Under the pieces are notes generated by a model, which was given only the letters and a program-made list of their open reading frames with translations, was not told the origin of the DNA and did not search any database. From NCBI GenBank assembly GCA_007135995.1, contig SLHU01000078.1:1-7346 (forward strand): a DNA stretch of 7,346 nt, written 5' to 3'. Numbering within the stretch: the stretch's first letter is position 1; every line of letters begins with the position of its first letter. The position numbers and the translations under genes are program-made. This DNA comes from Clostridiales bacterium. GTDB lineage: Bacteria > Bacillota > Clostridia > Saccharofermentanales > UBA5734. Positions 1 through 6,177 of the stretch are shown here, in pieces.

Positions 1-549
1 GAAAGTCAGCGGATTTATGACATCAGCGAGCAATTTCATGAGGGCGGCGTACCTGAAGCCTCTTATGAGATTGAAATAGGTGAACCAGATGTGAAAAAGC
101 AAGGTACTGACCTGACCATACTCACAATCGGCGCAACGCTTTACCGTGCGCTTGAGGCTTCTCGTGAATTTGAGGAAAAACACGGTTTGTCAGTTGAGCT
201 GATCGACGCACGTTCAATGGTGCCGTTCAACTACGAAAAGGTGATTGAGTCTGTAAAGAAAACAGGAAAAATCATTATTTCCGGTGATGCCTGTGAGCGA
301 GGCTCATTTCTCAACGATATGGCACGGAATATCAATGACCTTTGCTTTGATTACCTTGACGCACCGGCGATTGTCCTTGGATCACGAAACTGGATCACAC
401 CGGCTTATGAGCTGGAAGAGCATTTTTTCCCGCAGCCTGACTGGTTCATTGATGTTTTCCACGAGCGCATACAACCTCTGGCTGACTACACAGCAAAAAA
501 CAGCTATACTGATGTTGAGATGATACGTCGAAGCAAACTGGGCGTATAA
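1..549 (+). CDS. Thiamine-diphosphate enzyme, 2-oxoacid dehydrogenase E1-beta type (C-terminal part, 5' partial)
   Basis: The frame is open from the first base and codes for 182 residues before TAA, so the start lies upstream; the GTG at 91 is internal. The visible part matches the C-terminal third of E1-beta subunits of pyruvate, branched-chain 2-oxoacid or acetoin dehydrogenases. It contains the 'IGEPDVKKQGTDLTILTIG' entry into the transketolase C-terminal domain, then 'ELIDARSMVPFNYEKVIESV' (normally IDLRTLxPLDxExIxxSVKKT), 'LDAPAIVLGSRN' and a closing 'PQPDWFIDVFHERIQPL'. In the family this domain helps assemble the subunits and can bind a regulatory or organic ligand; thiamine diphosphate is bound by upstream domains outside the window. 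Whether the gene is a separate beta subunit or an alpha/beta fusion cannot be seen. It lies 11 bases before the PHP gene and so probably belongs to the rhamnose operon. No E2 or E3 gene is visible, and its substrate is unknown. Confidence 0.85.
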   Translation, partial: ESQRIYDISEQFHEGGVPEASYEIEIGEPDVKKQGTDLTILTIGATLYRALEASREFEEKHGLSVELIDARSMVPFNYEKVIESVKKTGKIIISGDACERGSFLNDMARNINDLCFDYLDAPAIVLGSRNWITPAYELEEHFFPQPDWFIDVFHERIQPLADYTAKNSYTDVEMIRRSKLGV

Positions 550-555
550 GGGGGG
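548..555 (+). promoter_or_regulatory. Ribosome binding site overlapping the E1 stop codon
   Basis: AAGGGGGG lies five bases before the ATG at 561. Its first two bases belong to the TAA stop of the E1-like gene, so translation of the two genes is probably coupled. The site fixes the start of the PHP gene. Confidence 0.7.
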
Positions 556-560
556 ATCAT

Positions 561-1895
561 ATGGCTAAAACCACTGCCGAGGATCATCAGATCCAGACCA
601 ATATCAGCCAGCTTAATGCCGGTAATTGTGAAGACCGGCTTGATGCATTAAGAAATCTAAAGAAACTTGCAGAGCAGGGGACAATAACCCTGCCTGTGCC
701 CGGCAGAGATGTCAATAACCACATCCATACGTTCTATTCGTTTTCACCCTATTCACCGTCAAAAGCTGTCTGGCAGGCCAGGCAGGCAGGTCTGGCGACA
801 GCGGGGATCATGGATCACGACACGATAGCCGGTGCGCCGGAGTTTATTGAAGCAGGTAAAATAATCGGATTGCCAACTACGGTTGGTGCAGAATGCAGGG
901 CATCTTTTAAGGGTACTTGCCTGGCCGACCGGCGGATCAATAATCCTGACCAGCCGGGTGTGGCATATGTGGCACTCCATGGTGTTCCACATCACCAGAT
1001 AGATGCGTTAACTGAATTTTTTGAGCCAGTCAGACAGGCAAGGCTGATTCGAAACCGGAACATGACTGAGCGCCTGAACAGTTTGATTGCGTCAGCAGGT
1101 GTGTCCCTGGATTTTGACAAGGATGTCATACCGCTGTCAAAATGGCAGGAAGGCGGACAAATTACAGAACGGCATCTGTTATTTGCCGTGTCTGAAAAAT
1201 TGCTTCAGCGTTTCCCTGACAGAAATGAACTTGTCCGGTTCTTAAAAAACAACCTGAAACTGAATATGTCAGACAAGGCACAGAATATGCTGATGGCACC
1301 AGACAACCCGCATCTTGCCTATGACGTTCTGGGTGTGCTGAAAAGTGATCTGGTCGACAAATTTTATATTGATGCTGATGATGAGTGCCCGCCTGTAGAA
1401 GCGCTTGCCGCATTTACCAAAGCGCATGGTATTATTCTGGCTTATGCCTATCTGGGAGATGTGACTGACTCTGTTACGGGAGATAAAAAGGCACAGCAGT
1501 TTGAAGACGCTTATCTGGATGAATTGTTTGCTATACTGAAGGACAAAGGGTTTAATGCGGTCACCTATATGCCGTCCAGGAATACCAGAGCACAGCTGAC
1601 ACGCATAAAAGCGTTATGCGACCAGCATCAGTTGTTCCAGATCAGCGGGGAGGATATCAACCAGCCCCGACAGGCGTTTATCTGCGAAGCGATGCGGGAC
1701 CCCTTCTTTTCCGGCCTCTATGATGCTGCCTGGGCACTGATCGGTCATGAAGCTGAAAGTACAGCTCATTTAAGCCGCGCTATGTTTTCACAGGATAACC
1801 GTAAGCAAAATAAAGATCTGAAGTCCCTTATTAGTCATTACAGCGCTATTGCACAACAAAAATTTACAGGAGGACAAAGCTATGATGAAGACTGA
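561..1895 (+). CDS. PHP-domain metal-dependent hydrolase, substrate unknown
   Basis: This is a 444-residue protein with an N-terminal helical lead of about 45 residues followed by a PHP domain. Visible metal-site motifs are H54-x-H56 ('NNHIHTFYS'), D85-H86-D87 ('MDHDT'), E111 ('GAEC') and a candidate H140 ('ALHG'). The last motif, usually D-x-H, reads D365-I-N367 ('SGEDINQ'). PHP proteins use two or three metal ions, mostly to hydrolyse phosphoesters (histidinol phosphatase, AMP and cyclic phosphate hydrolases, DNA polymerase proofreading). The middle section, about 145-330, is mostly alpha-helical-looking sequence with no motif I recognise. It is too long for histidinol phosphatase (about 270 aa) and lacks polymerase domains. 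The ATG at 561 has a strong ribosome binding site. The 3' end overlaps rhaA by 14 bases, so it is firmly embedded in the rhamnose operon. A sugar-phosphate or lactone hydrolase role is inference only. No signal peptide is visible, so it is cytoplasmic. Confidence 0.88.
   Translation: MAKTTAEDHQIQTNISQLNAGNCEDRLDALRNLKKLAEQGTITLPVPGRDVNNHIHTFYSFSPYSPSKAVWQARQAGLATAGIMDHDTIAGAPEFIEAGKIIGLPTTVGAECRASFKGTCLADRRINNPDQPGVAYVALHGVPHHQIDALTEFFEPVRQARLIRNRNMTERLNSLIASAGVSLDFDKDVIPLSKWQEGGQITERHLLFAVSEKLLQRFPDRNELVRFLKNNLKLNMSDKAQNMLMAPDNPHLAYDVLGVLKSDLVDKFYIDADDECPPVEALAAFTKAHGIILAYAYLGDVTDSVTGDKKAQQFEDAYLDELFAILKDKGFNAVTYMPSRNTRAQLTRIKALCDQHQLFQISGEDINQPRQAFICEAMRDPFFSGLYDAAWALIGHEAESTAHLSRAMFSQDNRKQNKDLKSLISHYSAIAQQKFTGGQSYDED
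1868..1873 (+). promoter_or_regulatory. Ribosome binding site that decides the rhaA start
   Basis: A perfect AGGAGG lies inside the end of the PHP gene, eight bases before the ATG at 1882. It favours that ATG over the upstream in-frame TTG at 1849, which has no comparable site. Confidence 0.85.
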
Positions 1896-3168
1896 AACAA
1901 TCAACAAGGCTTATGAAGCTGCAAAAGAGGTTTATGCCTTATATGGTATAGACACTGAGGCCGCACTAAAGCAGCTTGCCGATATCGAGTTATCGCTTCA
2001 CTGCTGGCAGGGCGATGATGTTGCCGGGCTTGAAAGCAGCGGCGGCGGTGTGTCGGGCGGTATTATGGCGACAGGTCAGTTTCCCGGGAAACCCAGAAAT
2101 GGTGATGAACTGAGAAATGACCTTGACGAAGCACTTAAACTTCTGCCTGGAAAACAAAAAGTAAATCTTCATGCGAGCTATGCTGAACTAGATGGTGAAG
2201 ATCTCGGCCGAGACCAGTATGAGACCCGGCATTTTCAAAAATGGATAGACTGGGCAAAAAACAAGGGCATTGGTCTTGATTTTAACCCGACCTGTTTCGG
2301 ACATGAGCTGGCATCAGACGACCTGACACTCTCGCATCCGGATGAACGTGTTCGCCGTTTTTGGATTGACCACTGCAAGGTGAGCCGGAAAATTGCTGCT
2401 GATATTGGGAAAGCGCTTGGCAAACCCTGCATCTGCAATATATGGGTTCCAGATGGCATGAAAGATATGCCGGCAGACCGGATGCGCTATCGTAAACTCC
2501 TTAAAGATTCACTTGATGAGATACTGGCAGAGAAATATGATGCAGATGTCCTGATTGATGCGGTTGAATGTAAATTGTTCGGCGTTGGTGTCGAGAGCTA
2601 TACGGTAGGATCGCATGAGTTTTATATGGGCTACCTGGCACATGCGCATGCACAGGGAAACACTGATCTGATTCTCACGCTGGACATGGGTCATTTCCAC
2701 CCGACAGAAACAATTGCCGACAAAATATCTTCACTGTTGACATTCTATCCCAAGTTGCTGATTCACGTGAGCCGGCCTGTCAAATGGGACAGTGACCATG
2801 TTGTTGTCTCAGATGAAAGTGTTCAGGATGTCATGCGTGAAATCAAACGGGCAGATGCCTTTGACCGCATGTATCTGGCAACCGATTTTTTCGATGGCAG
2901 CATTAACAGAATCAGCGCCTGGGTTGTGGGACTTCGGGCAACAAGAAGAGCTGTTCTGGCAGCCTTGCTTGAACCCACTGCCATGATCAAAAAAGCTGAA
3001 AATGAGAAGAATTACTCAGATCGCTTGGTACTGATCGAAGAATCCCGTAATCTTCCCTATAATGCGGTATGGAATAAATTTTGTGTGAATCAGGGGGTTC
3101 CTGCAGGCAGTGACTATCTGAATGATCTGCATATATATGAGCGGGATGTCCTGCAAAAACGCGCATAA
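1882..3168 (+). CDS. rhaA: L-rhamnose isomerase
   Basis: The product catalyses reversible conversion of L-rhamnose to L-rhamnulose in the cytoplasm, the first step of rhamnose catabolism. At 428 residues it is close to the E. coli enzyme (419). Family signatures are plain: 'LHCWQGDD' near the N-terminus, 'VNLHASYAE', 'GLDFNPTCFGHE', 'NIWVPDG', 'SYTVGSHEFYMGY', 'LDMGHFHPTE' (D268, H271, H273), 'LIHVSRPVKWDSDHVV' (H295, D303, D305) and 'DFFDGSINRISAWVVG'. H271, D303 and D305 line up, at a constant offset of nine, with the annotated E. coli metal ligands as I recall them, so the manganese site looks intact. The start is ATG 1882 (a second ATG follows at once at 1885). It overlaps the PHP gene by 14 bases, which suggests translational coupling. 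A few loops look divergent, for example the 'AHAHAQGNTDLIL' stretch before the metal motif. The next operon gene starts 37 bases downstream. Confidence 0.97.
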   Translation: MMKTETINKAYEAAKEVYALYGIDTEAALKQLADIELSLHCWQGDDVAGLESSGGGVSGGIMATGQFPGKPRNGDELRNDLDEALKLLPGKQKVNLHASYAELDGEDLGRDQYETRHFQKWIDWAKNKGIGLDFNPTCFGHELASDDLTLSHPDERVRRFWIDHCKVSRKIAADIGKALGKPCICNIWVPDGMKDMPADRMRYRKLLKDSLDEILAEKYDADVLIDAVECKLFGVGVESYTVGSHEFYMGYLAHAHAQGNTDLILTLDMGHFHPTETIADKISSLLTFYPKLLIHVSRPVKWDSDHVVVSDESVQDVMREIKRADAFDRMYLATDFFDGSINRISAWVVGLRATRRAVLAALLEPTAMIKKAENEKNYSDRLVLIEESRNLPYNAVWNKFCVNQGVPAGSDYLNDLHIYERDVLQKRA

Positions 3169-3205
3169 GACGATGGATACTGATCATGCAGAAAGGAAAT
3201 ATTAA

Positions 3206-4336
3206 ATGAAAAAGTCTGAATTTATTCAGAAGTATAAGCTTCCGCTGCAGGCGTTCAGCGAAATGTCACAGAATGCAGGCCGTCGTTCTGATTATGTCCA
3301 GGGCGGCGGCGGCAACACGTCAGTTAAACTCGATGATCAGCTGATGGCAATTAAAGCATCGGGCTTCAGGCTAGACCAGATTACTGAAGAAACAGCCTAT
3401 GCTGTCCTCGATTATCAGTCGATCCGCTCCTTTTACAGGCATACCAGCCCTGAACAGCTGGATGATGTTGAAGCTTCAGGATCGGCCAAAACCAAAGAAT
3501 CAATCGTTGCCGTATCAGGGCTGGAACCGCTCAGGCCATCCGTTGAGGCGGGTTTCCACGCCATGCTCGACCGTTTTGTGCTGCATTCTCATTCGATTTA
3601 TGCTAATCTGGCAGCCTGTTCTGAACAGGGACGCGAGACCGCCGGCAAGGCGCTGGCAGAACTGGAAGAAGCGTTCGTTTTTGTTCCATACATCAATCCC
3701 GGGGCTCAGCTGACCTATACGATCGACCGGGCAAGACAAGAACATGCTGATAAGAACGGTAAACTGCCGGCTATTTTGTTCATGGAAAATCACGGGCTGA
3801 TTATAACCGGCGACGATGAACAGTATTGCCTGAAATTACATCAGAAAGTGAATGAAAAACTAGCTGATGCCTATCAGACAGGCGACCAGGATTGGCCGGC
3901 GATAAAGCTGTCTCCTGTAAAAGCCAACGGCAGAACACTTTTTATTTCTCAGACAGACTGGCTTTCAGAGCGCCTGAAACATCATGACTGGGATCTTGAC
4001 CTGTTTATGATCCAGGCACTTTATCCTGATCAGCTTGTTTTTTTGACTGGACAGATGGCGGATGTGAATCAGGGATCTGCAGCAGATTTTATGGAACATG
4101 GCGCATCTCTTCCTGCAAAAGCAACCCTTTTTCGGGAGCGTGGTGAAGTGATTTATGATTGCGGCAAAGTTGAAGCGACAACAATGGAAGAAACCCTTTG
4201 TGCTGTTTTCTTTATTCACGAGACAATTAAGGCTGCCTCGCAGACTGTCAGAACCATGGATGAAGCGGGTAAGGAGTTTATCCGCAACTGGGAAAGTGAA
4301 AAATATCGCAAACAGGTGGCAGGAAAAGACACATAG
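3206..4336 (+). CDS. Class II aldolase/adducin family protein, probable L-rhamnulose-1-phosphate aldolase
   Basis: The 376-residue product has the class II (zinc) sugar-phosphate aldolase fold in its first two thirds. Visible motifs are a phosphate-binding 'QGGGGNTSVK' (33-41), 'RPSVEAGFHA' with a candidate catalytic E114, zinc ligands H127-x-H129 ('LHSHSIYANL') and H196 ('MENHG'). Residues from about 250 form a C-terminal extension ('LFISQTDWLSERL', 'YPDQLVFLTG', 'CGKVEATTMEET') absent from the 274-aa E. coli RhaD. The extension resembles the aldolase half of the two-domain RhaEW/YuxG proteins, but the dehydrogenase half is missing. The place between rhaA and rhaB, and the absence of another aldolase, argue that it cleaves L-rhamnulose-1-phosphate to dihydroxyacetone phosphate and L-lactaldehyde; that specificity is inferred. 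The ATG at 3206 follows AAAGGA (3192-3197) by eight bases. An epimerase or an aldolase for another sugar phosphate remains possible. Confidence 0.87.
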   Translation: MKKSEFIQKYKLPLQAFSEMSQNAGRRSDYVQGGGGNTSVKLDDQLMAIKASGFRLDQITEETAYAVLDYQSIRSFYRHTSPEQLDDVEASGSAKTKESIVAVSGLEPLRPSVEAGFHAMLDRFVLHSHSIYANLAACSEQGRETAGKALAELEEAFVFVPYINPGAQLTYTIDRARQEHADKNGKLPAILFMENHGLIITGDDEQYCLKLHQKVNEKLADAYQTGDQDWPAIKLSPVKANGRTLFISQTDWLSERLKHHDWDLDLFMIQALYPDQLVFLTGQMADVNQGSAADFMEHGASLPAKATLFRERGEVIYDCGKVEATTMEETLCAVFFIHETIKAASQTVRTMDEAGKEFIRNWESEKYRKQVAGKDT

Positions 4337-4366
4337 AAAGTTATCACTGGACTATAAGAATGCATT

Positions 4367-4373
4367 AGGGAGG
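4367..4373 (+). promoter_or_regulatory. Ribosome binding site of rhaB
   Basis: AGGGAGG ends five bases before ATG 4379 and eleven before a second in-frame ATG at 4385. Either could be used; only two residues differ. Confidence 0.65.
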
Positions 4374-4378
4374 CGACT

Positions 4379-5860
4379 ATGAGCATGAATAAACAAGTGC
4401 TTGCTTTTGATTTTGGAGCATCCAGCGGCAGAGCAATTCTCGGACGGTTTGACGGTGTGAAAATTGAACTGGAAGAAATCCACCGTTTCAGTAATGATCC
4501 TGTTTTGATTGGCGGTACACTCTACTGGGATGTGCTGCGATTGATGCACGAAATTAAACAGGGGCTGATAAAATCTAAGGGCTGCGGCAAAATTGATTCC
4601 CTGGCGATTGATACATGGGGCGTTGATTTTGGCCTGATTGACGCAAAGGGCAATCTGCTGGAAAATCCTGTCCATTATCGTGATACCAGAACACAGGGTA
4701 TGATGGAAGAAATCTTTGAGGTTGTGCCCAAAGAAGATATTTATATGCAGACTGGCATTCAGTTTATGAATATCAACACTTTATTTCAGCTTTACTACCT
4801 GAAGACAAGAAGGCCTGAACTTCTGGAGCGGGCAGATAAAATGCTGATGATGCCTGATTTGTTTCTTTATATGCTGACCGGCAGACAGCAGTCAGAATTC
4901 ACAATAGCGTCTACCGGACAGCTGATTGACGCACAGAGCAGTGACTGGGCCTATACTTTGTTCGAAAAACTGGGTCTTCCAACCGATATCTTGTGTCCGG
5001 TTGCTTATCCCGGTCAGGTTTCGGCCCCGCTCTCAACAGAATTATGTGAAGAACTGGGCATCGATCCTATTCCGGTGGTCTCGATCGCATCTCATGATAC
5101 AGCGTCAGCAGTGGTGGCAGTCCCGACTGCGTCAACCGCTTCCGATGATTTTGTCTATATCAGCAGCGGCACCTGGTCATTGATGGGAATAGAGTCGCAA
5201 AAACCGCTGATAAACGACCAGACTTTTGCGTTTAACTTTACGAATGAGGGCGGCTACGGCAAAACAACACGGTTCCTTAAAAATATTATGGGGCTTTGGC
5301 TGATTCAGGAATCGAGACGGCAATGGATTCGTGAAGGCGCAGATGTCAGCTATGCTGATCTTGAGTATGAAGCGCTGGAATGTGAAGCGTTTAAAGCGTT
5401 TATCAATCCTGATGAAGATATTCTCGGGACACCGGGCGATATGCCAAACCGAATCAGGGATCTTTGCCGAAAAACCGGTCAGCCGGTTCCGGAAAAACGA
5501 GGCGAGGTTGTTCGCTGCATTTACGAGAGTCTGGCAATCAAATATAGAGTGACAAAAGATCAGATCGAAACAGTGACAGGAAAAAAATATGCTGACCTTC
5601 ATATTGTCGGCGGCGGAACGAAGGATAAGCTTTTGTCTCAGTTTACAGCGAATTCAACCGGCAGCCGCGTAATCGCCGGACCAATCGAGGCAACCGCGCT
5701 GGGTAATATGGCTGTTCAGCTGATGGCCCAGGATGCGATCAGTTCATTATCCGATGCTCGTAAAGTGATTGCGGCATCCTTTGATTTGAAATACTATCAG
5801 CCTGAAGACCAAAAAACATGGGAAAGTGCTTTGGAAAAGTATAGAAAAATATATGGTTAG
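4379..5860 (+). CDS. rhaB: Rhamnulokinase
   Basis: The enzyme phosphorylates L-rhamnulose with ATP to L-rhamnulose-1-phosphate. It is a FGGY-family sugar kinase of 493 residues; E. coli RhaB has 489. N-terminal domain: 'AFDFGASSGRAIL' (phosphate-1 loop, 9-21), 'EEIHRFSNDPV', 'IDTWGVDFGLID', 'YRDTRTQGM' and 'QTGIQFMNINTLFQL'. C-terminal domain: 'SIASHDTASAV' with the expected catalytic base D240 (D237 in E. coli), 'YISSGTWSLMGIES', 'NEGGYGKTTRFLKNIMGLWL', 'LHIVGGGTKDKLLSQ' (adenosine site) and 'GPIEATALGNMAVQLMA'. All motifs are intact and no frameshift is seen. It is the last gene of the operon, 42 bases after the aldolase, and is followed by a terminator-like hairpin about 80 bases downstream. 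The rhamnulokinase subgroup is favoured over glycerol or xylulose kinase by the TWGVDF, SHDTASAV and NIMGLWL motifs and by the rhaA neighbour. Confidence 0.97.
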   Translation: MSMNKQVLAFDFGASSGRAILGRFDGVKIELEEIHRFSNDPVLIGGTLYWDVLRLMHEIKQGLIKSKGCGKIDSLAIDTWGVDFGLIDAKGNLLENPVHYRDTRTQGMMEEIFEVVPKEDIYMQTGIQFMNINTLFQLYYLKTRRPELLERADKMLMMPDLFLYMLTGRQQSEFTIASTGQLIDAQSSDWAYTLFEKLGLPTDILCPVAYPGQVSAPLSTELCEELGIDPIPVVSIASHDTASAVVAVPTASTASDDFVYISSGTWSLMGIESQKPLINDQTFAFNFTNEGGYGKTTRFLKNIMGLWLIQESRRQWIREGADVSYADLEYEALECEAFKAFINPDEDILGTPGDMPNRIRDLCRKTGQPVPEKRGEVVRCIYESLAIKYRVTKDQIETVTGKKYADLHIVGGGTKDKLLSQFTANSTGSRVIAGPIEATALGNMAVQLMAQDAISSLSDARKVIAASFDLKYYQPEDQKTWESALEKYRKIYG

Positions 5861-5939
5861 CGGATGGCAGAAGATACCGGCTTTTATTTGATGGTGCCTG
5901 AATAACCACATAGCAATCAGTATTTAGCGTGTCTTTCAT

Positions 5940-5971
5940 GCGGCGGCCTTCATTGGCTGCCGCTTCCTTTT
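5940..5971 (+). terminator. Rho-independent terminator of the rhamnose operon
   Basis: GCGGCGGCC (5940-5948) pairs with GGCTGCCGC (5955-5963) over nine base pairs with one G-U, around a TTCATT loop. A T-rich tail, TTCCTTTT (5964-5971), follows. Stem GC content, loop size and tail fit an intrinsic terminator on the plus strand, about 80 bases after the rhaB stop. The tail is interrupted by CC, so efficiency may be partial. Confidence 0.75.
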
Positions 5972-5981
5972 GTGATACAAT
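5953..5981 (+). promoter_or_regulatory. Possible vegetative promoter for the downstream genes
   Basis: TTGGCT (5953-5958) and TACAAT (5976-5981) are 17 bases apart, and a TG one base before the -10 box (5973-5974) makes it an extended -10 promoter. The -35 box matches TTGACA at four of six positions and lies inside the terminator stem. Transcription would start near 5988, just before the structured stretch. This is a motif match only. Confidence 0.4.
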
Positions 5982-6014
5982 CGACAGATCTCCTCTGATT
6001 GAATTCAGACAGAA

Positions 6015-6044
6015 TAATACCGGCGGGGGGGACCGCCGGTATTA
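6015..6044 (+). repeat. Perfect 12-bp inverted repeat (hairpin) with G-rich loop
   Basis: TAATACCGGCGG (6015-6026) and CCGCCGGTATTA (6033-6044) are exact reverse complements with a six-base GGGGGA loop. No T tract follows on either strand, so it does not look like an intrinsic terminator. It sits immediately before a very strong Shine-Dalgarno sequence. An RNA leader element or a protein-binding palindrome are the likeliest readings. Confidence 0.65.
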
Positions 6045-6045
6045 A

Positions 6046-6066
6046 AGGAGGGGGGTTATGAATTAA
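6046..6066 (+). other. Strong ribosome binding site with a two-codon frame (ATG AAT TAA)
   Basis: AGGAGGGGGG (6046-6055) is followed after two bases by ATG AAT TAA (6058-6066). The spacing from the AGGAGG core (6046-6051) to ATG is six bases, which is workable. A frame of Met-Asn-stop is too short to be a normal gene. It could be a ribosome-stalling or start-stop leader element, or chance. The TCTCCT at 5989-5994 can pair with the AGGAGG core and could mask it. Confidence 0.35.
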
Positions 6067-6068
6067 GG

Positions 6069-6087
6069 GGTGCTTCATTGAAGCATC
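6069..6087 (+). repeat. Small hairpin downstream of the two-codon frame
   Basis: GGTGCTTC (6069-6076) pairs with GAAGCATC (6080-6087), eight pairs including one G-U, around a three-base ATT loop. The following TTCATAGTAT is only weakly T-rich, so a terminator role is possible but poorly supported. Confidence 0.4.
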
Positions 6088-6160
6088 TTCATAGTATCAA
6101 GTAATTGTAGATGAACAATGGTGTAAAAGTTAATAATTTGTGAAGTGAAATGATCTTAAT

Positions 6161-6166
6161 AGGAGG
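6161..6166 (+). promoter_or_regulatory. Ribosome binding site deciding the GTG start at 6178
   Basis: A perfect AGGAGG lies 11 bases before GTG 6178. No in-frame ATG nearby competes, so the GTG start is preferred although the spacing is on the long side. Confidence 0.65.
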
Positions 6167-6177
6167 ATATTCCGATA

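Larger units (their letters stand above)
5861..6177 (+). other. Non-coding interval between the rhamnose operon and the downstream block
   Basis: About 317 bases with no convincing protein gene on either strand. From left to right: an unremarkable stretch to 5939, a terminator hairpin, a possible promoter, a 12-bp hairpin, a two-codon frame with a strong ribosome binding site, a small hairpin, then an AT-rich run leading to the ribosome binding site at 6161-6166. Individual elements are listed separately. Confidence 0.8.

Noticed and set aside
91..549. A separate 152-aa gene starting at GTG 91
   Set aside because: The frame is open back to base 1 and the upstream residues continue the E1-beta family pattern, so GTG 91 is an internal codon.
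1..549. Reading the E1-like fragment as a true transketolase subunit of a sugar-cleaving route
   Set aside because: The residues match the E1-beta pattern of 2-oxoacid dehydrogenases (IDARSMVPF, SVKKTGK, LDAPAIV, PQPDWFIDVFHERI) better than transketolase. A sugar-cleaving role cannot be supported without the missing part.
1849..1881. Longer RhaA starting at TTG 1849
   Set aside because: No ribosome binding site precedes it. The ATG at 1882 has a perfect AGGAGG at good spacing and gives a length close to known RhaA proteins.
5177..5602. Long open frame on the minus strand inside rhaB
   Set aside because: It lies wholly within a clearly identified rhaB and shows no recognisable motif. Similar antisense frames under the PHP, rhaA and aldolase genes are also shadows.
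6015..6044. The 12-bp hairpin as an intrinsic terminator
   Set aside because: No run of T follows the stem on either strand; on the plus strand it is followed by AAGGAGGGGGG.
6111..6143. Ten-codon frame ATG at 6111 ending TGA
   Set aside because: No ribosome binding site precedes it and the peptide has no notable composition beyond Asn richness.
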